Shown: in pieces, positions 41,749 through 54,037 of the stretch | Position numbering within the stretch: the stretch's first letter is position 1 | How the letters are laid out: each line of letters begins with the position of its first letter | Assembly (NCBI RefSeq): GCF_002812805.1 | Contig: NZ_NMUM01000037.1 | Span: forward strand, 27,579-91,578 | Length of the DNA: 64,000 nt | Reading direction: 5' to 3' | From: Microbacterium lacus | GTDB taxonomy: Bacteria; Actinomycetota; Actinomycetes; Actinomycetales; Microbacteriaceae | Notes under the pieces: generated by a model | What the model was told of the DNA's origin: nothing | Database searches by the model: none | Seen by the model: only the letters and a program-made list of their open reading frames with translations | Program-made: the position numbers and the translations under genes

Positions 41749-43056
41749 TCATCGGACGAAAACGCCCGCCAAGGTCTTCTTTCCGCGCCGGAGGACCGAG
41801 ACCCCGCCGGGCAGCGCGCCCGAAACGATGACGGATTCGTCGGCCACCCGCTCGCCGTCGAGACTCACGCCGCCCTGCGCTATCGCACGGCGCGCCTCGG
41901 ACAGGCTCGCCACGAGCCCCGTGTCGACGAGCGCTCGGACGATGTCGGTGCCCGCGGGCAACTCGGCGTGCGGCAGTTCACGCAGGGCCGACTCGAGCGT
42001 CGACGCGTCGAGTGCGGTCAGGTCACCGCCCTGGAAGAGGGCCTCTGATGCGGCGATCACAGCGGCCGCCGCATCCGTCCCGTGCACGAGCGCGGTGACC
42101 TCGAGCGCCAGCCGCTTCTGCGCCTCGCGGCGGAACGGCTCGGATTCGACGAGCTTCTCGTACCGCTCGATCTCGTCTCGACCGAGGAACGTGAAGATCT
42201 TCAGTCGCGCGATCACGTCCGCATCGAGCGTGTTGAGCCAGAACTGGTAGAACGCGTACGGGCTGCACATCTCGGCATCGAGCCAGATCGCGTTGCCCTC
42301 GCTCTTGCCGAACTTCGTACCGTCGCTGTTCGTGATGAGCGGCGTGCCGAGCGCGTGCACCGACGTGCCCTCCACGCGATGGATCAGATCCACACCGCTC
42401 GTGAGGTTTCCCCACTGGTCACTGCCGCCGGTCTGCAGAACGCAGCCGTACGACCGGTAGAGCTCGAGGTAGTCCAGCCCCTGCAGGATCTGGTAGCTGA
42501 ATTCGGTGTAACTGATGCCGGCGTCGGAATTCAGCCGGGCACTCACGGCATCCTTCTTGATCATGGTCCCGACGCGGTAGTGCTTGCCGATCTCGCGCAA
42601 GAAGTCGATCGCAGTGAGCGGGGCCGTCCAGTCGAGGTTGTTGACCATCCGCGCGGCGTTCTCGCCCTCGAAGCTGAGGAAGCGTTCGACCTGAGCACGC
42701 AATCGGTTCACCCACTCGGCGACGGTCTCGGGCGTGTTGAGTGTTCGCTCGGCCGTGGGGCGCGGATCGCCGATCAGCCCCGTCGACCCACCGACCAGAC
42801 CCAGCGGGCGGTGGCCCGCGAGCTGGAGTCGACGCATCGTGAGCAGCTGCACCAGGTTGCCGAGGTGCAGGCTCGGTGCCGTCGGGTCGAACCCGCAGTA
42901 GTAGACGATCGGGTCGCCGCCGAGCATCTCGCGAAGCGTCTCGGCATCGGTCGAGACATGCACGAGTCCGCGCCAGACGAGATCATCCCAGACGTTGTCG
43001 AAGGAGGGATCCCGCACGGGAGGGGTCACGGTGAGGGCATCGGATGGCACGCCCAC
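41749..43056 (-). CDS. tyrS: Tyrosyl-tRNA synthetase
   Basis: Class I synthetase charging tRNA-Tyr. The 435-residue protein has the HIGH-type motif PTAPSLHLGNL, the TGLIGDPRPT and GSDQWGNLTSG binding regions, the KMSKS-type loop KFGKSEGNAI, and a C-terminal S4 domain (LPAGTDIVRALVDTGLVASLSEARRAIAQGGVSLDGERV). Start unclear: GTG at 43056 is the longest; GTG at 43050 has TAACCT 7 nt upstream (leaderless type), and GTG at 43029 is possible too. The difference does not touch the core. Confidence 0.97.
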   Translation of the reverse strand: MGVPSDALTVTPPVRDPSFDNVWDDLVWRGLVHVSTDAETLREMLGGDPIVYYCGFDPTAPSLHLGNLVQLLTMRRLQLAGHRPLGLVGGSTGLIGDPRPTAERTLNTPETVAEWVNRLRAQVERFLSFEGENAARMVNNLDWTAPLTAIDFLREIGKHYRVGTMIKKDAVSARLNSDAGISYTEFSYQILQGLDYLELYRSYGCVLQTGGSDQWGNLTSGVDLIHRVEGTSVHALGTPLITNSDGTKFGKSEGNAIWLDAEMCSPYAFYQFWLNTLDADVIARLKIFTFLGRDEIERYEKLVESEPFRREAQKRLALEVTALVHGTDAAAAVIAASEALFQGGDLTALDASTLESALRELPHAELPAGTDIVRALVDTGLVASLSEARRAIAQGGVSLDGERVADESVIVSGALPGGVSVLRRGKKTLAGVFVR

Positions 43057-43113
43057 GAGGTTATCAGCGGCCCACGCGGCGCCCGCACGGGACCGGGAAT
43101 GTGCGAAAGATGC

Positions 43114-43893
43114 TCACGCTCCGACGGAGCCGAGAACCCACCATACGAGAAGGGCGGCGGCGAGCGCTGTCACCCAGCTGACCATGCTGCCGACGAGAAA
43201 GTACTCGGCTCGGTCGCCGTTCTCACCGTCGCGCGAGATCTCGGGGAATCGGACGATGCCCTTCGCCGCGATGACGGCCGCGAGCAGGGTGTAGGCACCC
43301 GTGAGCGTCAAAGCGAAGACGAGCAGGCGCTCGAGGGGCCCGATCAGCCTGCCGCCCTTGAGCACCGAAGCCCGGGCCGCGGGAGGAGGGGGCGGCATCG
43401 GCGGCGCGCCCGCGACATCCCGCCCGGCTCCCGCCTCAGGCGGCTGGACCACGCGTTCGAGTGCGAGAGCCGAACGCACGATCACGTTGCCCGACTCCAG
43501 CAAGAACACGACGGTGCCCGCGAGCAGGATCATGTCGGCGACGGACAGCGGCCCGAACGGCGAGGCGATCAGCGGAAACGTCGCGAGCGCTCCCCCGCCG
43601 CTACCCGGCAGACGGCCACCCACCAGGATGCCGGTGAAGCAGATGACGAGCAGTCCCAGCATCGGCCAGGCACCCGCCCGGCCACCGCCCGCGTGCGGCA
43701 TGAGCGCAACCCAGACCCCGGCGGAGACGAGGGCGACCACGATCGCGACGGGCGCGGCCGCAACGATACCGACCGCGATGACCGCGAGCGCCACCACGGC
43801 AAACCCGATCGCGCGGCGCGCACGCACGCGCGTGAAGGCGCGCACCAGGTCGGCAGCCCCGATCGCCACCAAAACAAGACCGGTCAGGATCAC
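43114..43893 (-). CDS. SatD-associated membrane protein
   Basis: A 259-residue polytopic membrane protein of unknown function. Hydrophobic segments include MILTGLVLVAIGAADLV, RRAIGFAVVALAVIAVGIVAAAPVAIVVALVSAGVWVAL, WPMLGLLVICFTGILVG and a C-terminal VGSMVSWVTALAAALLVWWVL. A cytosolic Pro/Ala loop (PPEAGAGRDVAGAPPMPPPPP) lies in the middle. It is translationally coupled to satD (ATGA overlap), so it is part of the same unit; SatD proteins commonly travel with a membrane partner. Confidence 0.7.
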   Translation of the reverse strand: MILTGLVLVAIGAADLVRAFTRVRARRAIGFAVVALAVIAVGIVAAAPVAIVVALVSAGVWVALMPHAGGGRAGAWPMLGLLVICFTGILVGGRLPGSGGGALATFPLIASPFGPLSVADMILLAGTVVFLLESGNVIVRSALALERVVQPPEAGAGRDVAGAPPMPPPPPAARASVLKGGRLIGPLERLLVFALTLTGAYTLLAAVIAAKGIVRFPEISRDGENGDRAEYFLVGSMVSWVTALAAALLVWWVLGSVGA

Positions 43894-44537
43894 GAGGCCG
43901 CCCGGCGGGTGAGGGACTGGAATCCTTCGACGAGCGCCGACGCTCCCGCTCCGGTGAGCGCCTGCGAAACGGCGGATTGCGTGATGCCCTCGTTGCGGGC
44001 GAGATCCTTCTGGGGCCGATCCAAGCAGCGCCCGTAGGTCAGGCGACGCGTTCGTTCGGACATCGCCGTGACGATCTGGTCACGCGCCAGCAGGTAGGCG
44101 TTCGCGAGCGGCACGGATGTCGACATGCCCTCAGTCTCGTCGGCATCACCGACAACCCAGGCACGTGCGCTCGGCGCGGCGCGGCGCTGCTTCGCGTGAA
44201 CCGTGTTGATCGCCTCCCGCGCCGCCCACCAGGCCGGCCCCTCGGGAATCTCCCCCGCGGCCGTCGGGATGGGCGAGAGTGCGCCGATCCCCATCCCGAA
44301 TCGGAACGCCACGGCATCCGGGAGCGTCAGTTGCAGGAGCAGCGTCGAGGCGAGCGCAGCCTCGAGCGTGTCGTAGACGGCCTGCTGCTCGTCGCCCGCG
44401 GTCGGACGGAACGGCTGGCGGGCCAGCGGAAAGTCCGCTTCCACCCGGGCGATCGCATCGTCGAGCGTATGTTGAGCGGACTCGCGGTCGTCGAGCCGGC
44501 GAGATCCGATGATGTCGGCGATCACAGCGATGGGCAT
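43890..44537 (-). CDS. SatD-family protein with HTH
   Basis: A 215-residue SatD-family protein (named after an acid-tolerance locus of Streptococcus mutans). The N-terminal core starts AVIADIIGSRRLDDR and includes PTAGDEQQAVYDTLEAAL and FRFGMGIGAL. The C-terminal part (RPQKDLARNEGITQSAVSQALTGAG, about residues 176-200) is a helix-turn-helix. Two palindromic sites in its own promoter make it a likely autorepressor controlling the membrane partner. The inducing signal is not known. ATG at 44537 has no ribosome site; TATGCT lies 6 nt upstream. Confidence 0.82.
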   Translation of the reverse strand: MPIAVIADIIGSRRLDDRESAQHTLDDAIARVEADFPLARQPFRPTAGDEQQAVYDTLEAALASTLLLQLTLPDAVAFRFGMGIGALSPIPTAAGEIPEGPAWWAAREAINTVHAKQRRAAPSARAWVVGDADETEGMSTSVPLANAYLLARDQIVTAMSERTRRLTYGRCLDRPQKDLARNEGITQSAVSQALTGAGASALVEGFQSLTRRAAS

Positions 44538-44539
44538 GG

Positions 44540-44585
44540 AATAAGCATATAGCTTATTACTCAGAGATATAAGCCCTTTGCTTAT
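44540..44585. promoter_or_regulatory. Twin palindromic operators upstream of satD
   Basis: AATAAGCATATAGCTTATT (44540-44558, perfect) and ATAAGC-CCTTT-GCTTAT (44569-44585, perfect arms) share the half-site ATAAGC with 5-nt spacers, centred 28 bp apart, directly before the satD start. The region is AT-rich against the GC-rich surroundings. Confidence 0.8.
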
Positions 44586-44633
44586 TTACGAAAGATATTT
44601 CGTCGGGCCTTCGTCTAAGCGGTTGACCGAAGG

Positions 44634-47218
<2,585 letters not shown>

Positions 47219-47231
47219 CGACCGGGTCCGC

Positions 47232-48155
47232 TCAGGCCTGCTGCAACAGCCACACCAGCAGCGCCTTCTGCGCGTGGAGCCTGTTCTCGGCCTCGTCCCA
47301 GACGACCGATTGAGGGCCATCTATGACGTTCGCGTCGACCTCGTACCCGCGGTCGGCGGGCAGGCAGTGGATGAAGATCGCATCCGGCTTCGCGAGCGCC
47401 ATGGTCTCTTCGGTCACCTTGTAGGCGCCGAGATCCCGCAGGCGTGCGATCTTCTCCTCTTCCTTACCCATCGACACCCAGGTGTCGGTCACGATGACGT
47501 CTGCCCCGGCCGCGGCCTCGACCGGATCGGTGTAGAGCGTGACCGAACCGCCGGTTGTCGCCGCGATGCGATCCGCATCGGCGACGACGTCCTCGCGGGG
47601 CGAGTAGTCCTCGGGCGATGCGACGCGCACGTGCATTCCGGCCGTCGCACAGGCCAGCACGTACGAGTGGGCCATGTTGCTCATGCCGTCGCCGAAGAAC
47701 GTCAGCGTCAGCCCCTTCAGCGCACCCTTGTGTTCGCGGATCGTCAGCAGATCCGCGAGCAACTGGCAGGGGTGAAAGTCGTCGGACAGCGCGTTGACGA
47801 CGGGCACCCGCGTGTCCTGGGCCATCTGTTCCAGCCCCGCCTGCGCATATGTGCGCCAGACGATCGCCGCGACCTGACGCTCGAGCACGCGCGCCGTGTC
47901 GGCGGGGGTCTCTTTGCCTCCGAGCTGACTGTTCGCGGTCGAGATGATGAGCGGCGTTCCCCCGAGGTCGGCAATGCCGACGGCGAACGAAACGCGCGTG
48001 CGGGTCGAGGACTTGTCGAAGATCACCGCGACGGTCTGGGGCCCGGCGAGCGGCTTCTGGGCCCAGCGATCCTTCTTCAGCTCGATCGCAAGATCGAGGA
48101 TCTCGGCCTGCTCGGCCGCGGTGATGTCGTCGTCGCGCAGGAAGTGGCGGGTCAT
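47232..48155 (-). CDS. argF: Ornithine carbamoyltransferase
   Basis: Makes citrulline from ornithine and carbamoyl phosphate. The 307 residues show the SSTRTRVSF carbamoyl-phosphate motif (about 49-57), DALSDD/NALSDDFHPCQ, GDGMSNMAHSY and the HCLPADRG motif. ATG overlaps the argD stop (ATGA). Confidence 0.97.
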   Translation of the reverse strand: MTRHFLRDDDITAAEQAEILDLAIELKKDRWAQKPLAGPQTVAVIFDKSSTRTRVSFAVGIADLGGTPLIISTANSQLGGKETPADTARVLERQVAAIVWRTYAQAGLEQMAQDTRVPVVNALSDDFHPCQLLADLLTIREHKGALKGLTLTFFGDGMSNMAHSYVLACATAGMHVRVASPEDYSPREDVVADADRIAATTGGSVTLYTDPVEAAAGADVIVTDTWVSMGKEEEKIARLRDLGAYKVTEETMALAKPDAIFIHCLPADRGYEVDANVIDGPQSVVWDEAENRLHAQKALLVWLLQQA

Positions 48156-49396
48156 GCGGGAACCTCCGTAGGTTCGGGCGTGGATGTGGATTCGGATGTC
48201 TCGATCAGCAGTGCGTCCGCGACGGTCGAGAGGGATGCGGCGAAGAGTTCGAAGAACTCCGCCACCTCGGCATCGCCGATCGTCAGGGGCGGCGCGAGGC
48301 GGATCGTGTCATCGTTCGCGGCGTTGACGATCAGGCCGTGCTCTTGTGCCGCCGCGACAACGGCCTTCGCGACCGGATGCGTCAACGCCACGCCGATCAG
48401 CAGGCCCTGGCCGCGGGTCCCGGCGATCAGGGGTGAGCCGAACGCCTCGACGCCGGCGCGCAGTTCCGCGCCCCGGGCCGCCGCGTTCTCGACGAGTCCG
48501 GCGCGCTCGATCTCGCCGAGGACCGCGCCTGCGACCGCCGTACCGAGGGCGTTGCCGCCGAAGGTCGAGCCGTGCGTGCCCGGGTAGAAGAGGTCGCTGG
48601 CCGCGCCGAACGTGATGAGAGCCCCGATCGGGAATCCGCCGCCGATGCCCTTCGCGACCGTGATCGCATCGGGCGTGATGCCTTCGTGCTGAAATCCGAA
48701 CCAGCGCCCGGTGCGACCGGCACCGGTCTGGATCTCGTCGATGATCAGCAGCGCACCGTGCTTCTCGGTCAGTTCGCGAGCCGCGCGCAGGTACCCCTCG
48801 GGCAGTTCGACGACGCCGGCCTCGCCCTGGATGGGCTCCACGACCAGGGCCGCAACATCACCCGCGGCGAAGGCATCCGTCAGCGCTTCGATCGTGGCAG
48901 GAAGGTGGTCGACACCCGGCACCATGGGTAGGAAGTCGGCCTGCATGGCGGGCTTGCCGGTCATGGCGAGCGTGCCCATCGTGCGCCCGTGGAACGCGTT
49001 CTCGAGCGTCAGGATGCGGGTCAGGCCCGTCTTCTTGCCGTGCAAGCGGGCGAGCTTGAACGCCGCCTCGTTGGCTTCGGCGCCCGAGTTGCCGAAGTAC
49101 ACGCGCCCGCTCTCGCCCGTCGCGGCGAGCCGCTTCAGACGCGCGGCGAGCGCAAGCTGCGGCGGTGTCGCGAAGTAGTTCGAGACGTGCGCGAGGGTCG
49201 ACGCCTGCACCGTGATCGCGTCGACGAACACCGGATGCGCGTGCCCCAGCGAATTGACCGCGATGCCGGCCAGGAAGTCGAGGTAACGGCGACCGGAGTC
49301 ATCCCACAGCGCACAGCCCTCGCCGCGGACGAACAGCGCGAGCCGATCGCCGAAGCTGCGAACCAGGTCCTTGCCCGCGTCATCCTGCCAACTCAT
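48152..49396 (-). CDS. argD: Acetylornithine aminotransferase
   Basis: PLP enzyme of the arginine pathway (N-acetylornithine formation). The 414-residue protein has [35 protein letters not shown] and the PLP lysine in [17 protein letters not shown] at 49396 is chosen: it overlaps the argB stop by 4 nt, and a GGTGG-type ribosome site lies upstream. Confidence 0.96.
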   Translation of the reverse strand: MSWQDDAGKDLVRSFGDRLALFVRGEGCALWDDSGRRYLDFLAGIAVNSLGHAHPVFVDAITVQASTLAHVSNYFATPPQLALAARLKRLAATGESGRVYFGNSGAEANEAAFKLARLHGKKTGLTRILTLENAFHGRTMGTLAMTGKPAMQADFLPMVPGVDHLPATIEALTDAFAAGDVAALVVEPIQGEAGVVELPEGYLRAARELTEKHGALLIIDEIQTGAGRTGRWFGFQHEGITPDAITVAKGIGGGFPIGALITFGAASDLFYPGTHGSTFGGNALGTAVAGAVLGEIERAGLVENAAARGAELRAGVEAFGSPLIAGTRGQGLLIGVALTHPVAKAVVAAAQEHGLIVNAANDDTIRLAPPLTIGDAEVAEFFELFAASLSTVADALLIETSESTSTPEPTEVPA

Positions 49397-50310
49397 CCCG
49401 CCACCACCTCTGTTCCGATTCCTTTGTGTGTGAAAACTTCGACCAGCACCGAATGCGGCACACGACCGTCGATGATCGCCGCCGTGTCGACGCCGCCCTC
49501 GACCGCGTCGAGGCACGCCTGCATCTTGGGGATCATGCCCGACTCGAGCGTCGGCATCATGTCTCGCAGGCGCGACGAGGTCAGGTGCGAGACGAGCGAG
49601 TCGCGGTTCGGCCAGTTCGCGTACAGCCCCGGTACGTCCGTCAGGACGATGAGCTTGGTCGCACCGAGAGCGACCGCGAGAGCGGATGCCGCGGCATCCG
49701 CGTTGACGTTGAGCGACTGGCCGGGGCGGTCAAGGTCCGGCGCGATGCTGGATACCACCGGGATGCGTCCCGCCTCGAGGTGATCGTGGATGGCCGTCGG
49801 ATCGACCTCGACGACATCGCCGACGTTACCGAGATCGTGTTCGACGCCGTCGATCGTCACACCGCGGCGACGCCCGCCGAACAGGCCCGCGTCCTCGCCG
49901 CTCAGCCCGCTCGCGAACGGGCCGTGCGCGTTGATACGACCCACGAGCTGGGGGTTGATCTGGCCGGTCAGAACCATCCGCACGACCGAGATCGCGTCGG
50001 TGTTGGTCACGCGGTAGCCGCCCTTGAATTCGCTCGGGATCGCGAGCCGGTCGAGCATCGCCGAGATCTGCGGGCCCCCGCCGTGCACGACGACCGGTTT
50101 GACCCCGACGAAGCGCAGATACGCGATGTCTTCCGCGAAGCTCTCCTGCAGTTCTTCCGAGATCATGGCGTTGCCGCCGTATTTGATCACGATGATCTGG
50201 TCGCGGAAGCGCTTCAGCCACGGCAGCGACTCGATCAGCACGCCCGCCTTGGCGGCAGCCTCTTCGGGGCTGGTGTCTTGGATGTCGGTCGTGCTCGTCG
50301 TATCGCTCAT
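49393..50310 (-). CDS. argB: Acetylglutamate kinase
   Basis: Phosphorylates N-acetylglutamate, the committed and usually arginine-inhibited step. The 305-residue amino-acid-kinase fold has [25 protein letters not shown] and [11 protein letters not shown] overlaps the argJ stop (ATGA). Confidence 0.97.
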   Translation of the reverse strand: MSDTTSTTDIQDTSPEEAAAKAGVLIESLPWLKRFRDQIIVIKYGGNAMISEELQESFAEDIAYLRFVGVKPVVVHGGGPQISAMLDRLAIPSEFKGGYRVTNTDAISVVRMVLTGQINPQLVGRINAHGPFASGLSGEDAGLFGGRRRGVTIDGVEHDLGNVGDVVEVDPTAIHDHLEAGRIPVVSSIAPDLDRPGQSLNVNADAAASALAVALGATKLIVLTDVPGLYANWPNRDSLVSHLTSSRLRDMMPTLESGMIPKMQACLDAVEGGVDTAAIIDGRVPHSVLVEVFTHKGIGTEVVAG

Positions 50311-51464
50311 GAGCTGTACGCGCTGTTCTCGTGGACGTAGTCGTGCGTCAGGTCGTTGGTCCAGATCGTGGCCTCGGCGGCCCCGGACTTGAGGTCGATC
50401 AGGACATGCGTCGCACGCGGGGTCAGATCGACCTCTTCCCGCGGGCGGTCGGGGCCGCCCTGGCTGCAGACGCGGACGCCGTTCATGCTCACATCGACGT
50501 CGTACGGATCGAACGCGGCGTCCGTCGTGCCGATCGCCGCGAGAACCCGGCCCCAGTTCGGGTCGTTGCCGAAGATCGCCGCCTTGAAGAGGTTGTTGCG
50601 TGCGACGGAGCGGCCGACCTCGACGGCGTCGTCTTCGGATGCGGCGCCGGTGACCTCGATCGTGATGTCGTGGCTCGCTCCCTCGGCGTCACCCTGCAAC
50701 TGGGTCGCGAGGTTCGTGCACACCTCGCGCAGCGCCTGTGTGAAGGCATCCGGGTCGGGCGTGACACCCGAGGCGCCGCTCACCATGAGGGTGACCTGGT
50801 CGTTGGTCGACATGCAGCCGTCCGAGTCGAGCCGATCGAAGCTCACCCGGGTTACGGCACGCAGGTGCGCATCGGCCTGCGCCGAGGTGAGGACGGCATC
50901 GGTCGTGATCACGACGAGCATCGTCGCAAGTCCCGGCGCGAGCATCCCGGCACCCTTCGCCATCCCACCGATCGACCAACCGTCACCCTGAACGACGGTC
51001 CGCTTCGGGTGCGAATCCGTCGTCATGATGGCGAGGGATGCGTCTTCCCCGCCGTCCGCGGTGAGCGCGGCAATCGCCTTCTCGGTGCCGTCGAGAACCT
51101 TGGCGCGGAAGACCTCGTCGCCCGTGCCGATCAGTCCGGTCGAGCAGATCAGGATGTCGCCCGAGCTGACGTCGAGCAACTCACCGGCTTTCTCGGCCGT
51201 CTGGTGCGTCGTCTGGAAACCGAAGCTGCCCGTAAAGCAGTTCGCCCCGCCCGAGTTCAGGACGATCGCCTCGACGACGCCGTCCTTCACCGCCTGTTCG
51301 GACCAGAGGATCGGGTTGGCCTTGGCGCGGTTGCTCGTGAACACGGCCGCGCCGACCTTGAGGGGCCCGCGGTTGACGACGACCGCGACATCCTGCTTGC
51401 CCGTCGATTTCAGCCCCGCAGCAACGCCGGCCGCCTCGAACCCCTGGGGTGCGGTCACGCTCAC
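50307..51464 (-). CDS. argJ: Glutamate N-acetyltransferase / ornithine acetyltransferase
   Basis: Recycles the acetyl group between N-acetylornithine and glutamate. The 385-residue protein has the self-cleavage site Ala-Thr in [23 protein letters not shown] sequence, [11 protein letters not shown] and [15 protein letters not shown] at 51464 is chosen (VSVTAPQGF); it lies inside a 22-bp direct repeat, whose other copy ends argC. In the ancestral layout argC and argJ probably overlapped by GTGA. Confidence 0.95.
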   Translation of the reverse strand: MSVTAPQGFEAAGVAAGLKSTGKQDVAVVVNRGPLKVGAAVFTSNRAKANPILWSEQAVKDGVVEAIVLNSGGANCFTGSFGFQTTHQTAEKAGELLDVSSGDILICSTGLIGTGDEVFRAKVLDGTEKAIAALTADGGEDASLAIMTTDSHPKRTVVQGDGWSIGGMAKGAGMLAPGLATMLVVITTDAVLTSAQADAHLRAVTRVSFDRLDSDGCMSTNDQVTLMVSGASGVTPDPDAFTQALREVCTNLATQLQGDAEGASHDITIEVTGAASEDDAVEVGRSVARNNLFKAAIFGNDPNWGRVLAAIGTTDAAFDPYDVDVSMNGVRVCSQGGPDRPREEVDLTPRATHVLIDLKSGAAEATIWTNDLTHDYVHENSAYSS

Positions 51465-51581
51465 GGTGCCACTCCGTTCATTTGTTCCTGCATGTCCCGA
51501 CTTTTCACCGCATGGCACCCCGGAAGGGTGAAAAGGTGGGACATCGGGCGGATGGGTGCGCTCACGGTGCCACTCCGTTCA
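51459..51581. repeat. Palindromic element flanked by a 22-bp direct repeat
   Basis: An exact 22-bp repeat (GCTCACGGTGCCACTCCG...) at 51459-51480 and 51560-51581 flanks a 79-bp insert. The insert has an inverted repeat, TGTCCCGACTTTTCACC (51493-51509) with GGTGAAAAGGTGGGACA (51527-51543), two mismatches. One copy covers the argJ start, the other the argC stop. Confidence 0.85.
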
Positions 51582-52698
51582 CGCTCAGGCCCGTGGCCTC
51601 GGGAAGGCCGAGGGCGATGTTCATCGATTGGATCGCGGCGCCCGCGGTGCCCTTGACCAGATTGTCGAGCGCCGTGACGACGACGACCCGGTTCGCGGCC
51701 CGGTCGATCGCGATACCCATCAGAGCGGTGTTGGCGCCGAGCACGTCGGCCGTGCGGGGGAACTCACCCGCGGGGAGGAGCTGGACGAACGTCTCGTCGC
51801 CGTACGCCGCCTCCCAGGCGCCCCGAATGTCTGCGTCGGACGCGCCGGGCACGATCGGGGCCGAGCTCGTCGCGAGGATGCCCCGCGCCATCGGCACGAT
51901 GACCGGGGTGAACGAGATGCGAATGCCCTCGTCCGCGTGCTCAGTCGCCAATGCCTCGGCCACTGAGCTTGTCGAAGTGACCGCCCCGGCCGCCACTGAG
52001 CTTGTCGAAGCGACCGCTCCCGCCGACCGCGCCGCGGCGAGCGCCTGCCGTATCTCGGGAATGTGCCGGTGCGTGCCGCCCACCGCATACGGGTTGGCGG
52101 AGCCCAGGATCTCACTCGCGAGCAGGTTGGTCTTGAGGCTCTTGCCTGCGCCGCTCGGCCCGACGGCGAGCATCGCGACGACGTCGGACGGATCGATCAC
52201 TCCGGCCGCGACCCCCGGTGCGAGGCTGAGGCTCACGGTCGAGGCGTTGCATCCGGGCGCCGCGATCCGCGTCGCGCCGACGAGCCGGTCCCGCTGCGTG
52301 CCACCATCGACGGGCAGCTCGGGAACGCCGTAGGTCCAGGCTTCATGGAAGTCGCCGCCGTAGAAGTGGTCCCACGCGCTGACGGACTCGAGCCGATGGT
52401 CGGCCCCGCAGTCGATGACGAGCGGGGTGTCGGCGAGCGCCTCGGTGTACTGTCCCGACTGGCCGTGCGGCAGGGCAAGGAAGACGATGTCGTGACCGGC
52501 GAGCGTCTCGGGCGTCGTGTCCTGCAGCGTGAGGTGCGCGAGCGAGCGCAGGTGCGGCTGGTGCGCGACGAGGGGCTGGCCCGCGTTGGAGTGTGCGGTC
52601 ACGGTGCGGATTTCGACATCCGGATGCGCCGCCAAGAGGCGCAGCAATTCGCCGCCGGCATAGCCGGAGGCGCCGGAGACGGCGACCTGATAGGGCAT
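51562..52698 (-). CDS. argC: N-acetyl-gamma-glutamyl-phosphate reductase, with REP insert
   Basis: NADPH-dependent reductase, second reduction step of the pathway. The 378-residue protein has [14 protein letters not shown] (8-21), the catalytic Cys in [10 protein letters not shown], and [11 protein letters not shown]. It is about 30 residues longer than usual because the segment [22 protein letters not shown] (about residues 224-245) is encoded by two tandem REP-like units at 51961-52015. ATG at 52698; TAAGGT lies 7 nt upstream (leaderless type). First gene of the cluster. Confidence 0.95.
   Translation of the reverse strand: MPYQVAVSGASGYAGGELLRLLAAHPDVEIRTVTAHSNAGQPLVAHQPHLRSLAHLTLQDTTPETLAGHDIVFLALPHGQSGQYTEALADTPLVIDCGADHRLESVSAWDHFYGGDFHEAWTYGVPELPVDGGTQRDRLVGATRIAAPGCNASTVSLSLAPGVAAGVIDPSDVVAMLAVGPSGAGKSLKTNLLASEILGSANPYAVGGTHRHIPEIRQALAAARSAGAVASTSSVAAGAVTSTSSVAEALATEHADEGIRISFTPVIVPMARGILATSSAPIVPGASDADIRGAWEAAYGDETFVQLLPAGEFPRTADVLGANTALMGIAIDRAANRVVVVTALDNLVKGTAGAAIQSMNIALGLPEATGLSVNGVAP
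51961..52015. repeat. Two REP-like units inside argC
   Basis: CACTGAGCTTGTCGAAGTGA (51961-51980) and CACTGAGCTTGTCGAAGCGA (51994-52013), the same core as the units at 13840 and 20475. Both are read in frame in argC. Confidence 0.9.
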
Positions 52699-52968
52699 GG
52701 TTTCAACCTTAGAGTCTGGGACGGTGCGCCCCTGCCCGACGGGCAGGATGCGGTACAACGCGCTGTTTACAGACGGCGACACCGTTCGCTCGACCCACCG
52801 GGGCGGGGAGCGCGGGGTCGCCTAGAGTCGGCGTCCGTCCAGACGTCGGCGCACACCAGCGGAGCTCACGGGGAGCGTCTCGAGGTTGGTGGCGGCCGAA
52901 GGCATGGGCCGACAGTAGCCGCCGGGCCGCGGCATCCGCAAATCCGAGCGCGGCTTGAGTCATTGAGC

Positions 52969-53034
52969 GTCGGAGATCTGGCGACCGTCGGATGCACACC
53001 GGCGCGCGGCTCCGACCGCGGCCGGATCTCCGAC
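52969..53034. repeat. Imperfect inverted repeat between argC and the epimerase-like gene
   Basis: GTCGGAGATCTGG (52969-52981) pairs with CCGGATCTCCGAC (53022-53034), one mismatch, with further partial pairing inside. The GGAGATCT-CGG/CGGATG layout resembles the perfect hairpin at 28351-28414. Confidence 0.7.
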
Positions 53035-53059
53035 CTCCGCCGGTCTTGGGTACCGCGCG

Positions 53060-54037
53060 TCAGCGCGCCAGCGCGGCGAGGAGCTCGAGTTCGTCGGGGC
53101 GGGAGAGACCGGCCTTCCGTTCGCGGTCGAGCCCGCGCATCCGCTCGTCCGCGAGAGCGCGCTCGAGGGTGTCACGGATGCCTCGCAGCCGACCGCCCGC
53201 GGCGCGGTACACGGCATTCGAGCGCGTCATGAAGCCGGGCATGCCGGGAGGTAGCCAGAGCGGCAGCGAACGCGGCCCCATCCAGGGCGCCACATCCCGT
53301 GCGGTCAACCGCTCCCCGTCAGCCTCGACGAGCGGGCCCGTGTGCCCGGCGACAGCACGGGCCAGCGAGAGCATCTCGCCGAGCGGCATCGAATCTCCCA
53401 CCGCGTTTGCCGTGCCGCGCCAGCCGTCTGCCCCGCGTTCGACGATGAAGGCAGCTAGGTCGTCGACGTCTATCACCTGCGCCCGTGCGGACTCGAGAGG
53501 CGGAGCGAGCACCGGGTCGGCGCCGGCGAGAGCGAAGCGCCCGACCCAATACCCGAAGCGGTCGGTGGGATCGCCCGGGCCGACGATCAGTCCGGGACGC
53601 ACGATCGCGGCGCGGTCGCCGATGTCCGAACGGACGGATGCCTCAGCCGCGGCCTTCGCACGGGAGTAGTCGTACTCGTCGTCGGGCGTGCCCGGTACAG
53701 CGGGTTGACTGAGTGGTGCGCCCTCGTCCGCGCCGATCTCGTCGTTGCCCGCGTAGGCCGACACCGACGAGACGTACGTCCAGTGCCGAACCTGGGGCGC
53801 CAGAGCCGCCAGGGCCGCCGCGACGTGGTCGGTATCCGAAGAAATGTCCACGACCTCGTCCCAGTCACGCCCGACCACGTCGTCATAGGCACCCGGCTCT
53901 GACCGATCCGCTGCGATCAGCTCTGTGCCGTCCGGTGCGGGTCGCGTTCCACGGGCCAGGCAGGTCACGGCGGCCCCGGCATCCGTCCACCGTCGCGCGA
54001 TCGCTCCGCTCAGCCATCCGGTGCCGCCGAGAATCAG
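53060..54037 (-). CDS. NAD-dependent epimerase/dehydratase-like protein, damaged start
   Basis: Extended-SDR fold protein, about 325 residues. The Rossmann motif ILGGTGWLSGAIARRW is encoded at about 53990-54037, in frame with the rest (VTCLARGTRPAPDG, WTYVSSVSAYAG, YDYSRAKAAAEASV, RPGLIVGPGDPTDRFGYWVGRF). No ATG/GTG/TTG lies in that frame before it: the ATG at 54050 is off by one base and the in-frame codon next to it is a stop. Translation may begin at CTG 54037 or, losing the nucleotide-binding motif, at GTG 53968. A one-base frameshift (or sequencing error) is likely. Substrate unknown. Confidence 0.65.
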   Translation of the reverse strand: MILGGTGWLSGAIARRWTDAGAAVTCLARGTRPAPDGTELIAADRSEPGAYDDVVGRDWDEVVDISSDTDHVAAALAALAPQVRHWTYVSSVSAYAGNDEIGADEGAPLSQPAVPGTPDDEYDYSRAKAAAEASVRSDIGDRAAIVRPGLIVGPGDPTDRFGYWVGRFALAGADPVLAPPLESARAQVIDVDDLAAFIVERGADGWRGTANAVGDSMPLGEMLSLARAVAGHTGPLVEADGERLTARDVAPWMGPRSLPLWLPPGMPGFMTRSNAVYRAAGGRLRGIRDTLERALADERMRGLDRERKAGLSRPDELELLAALAR

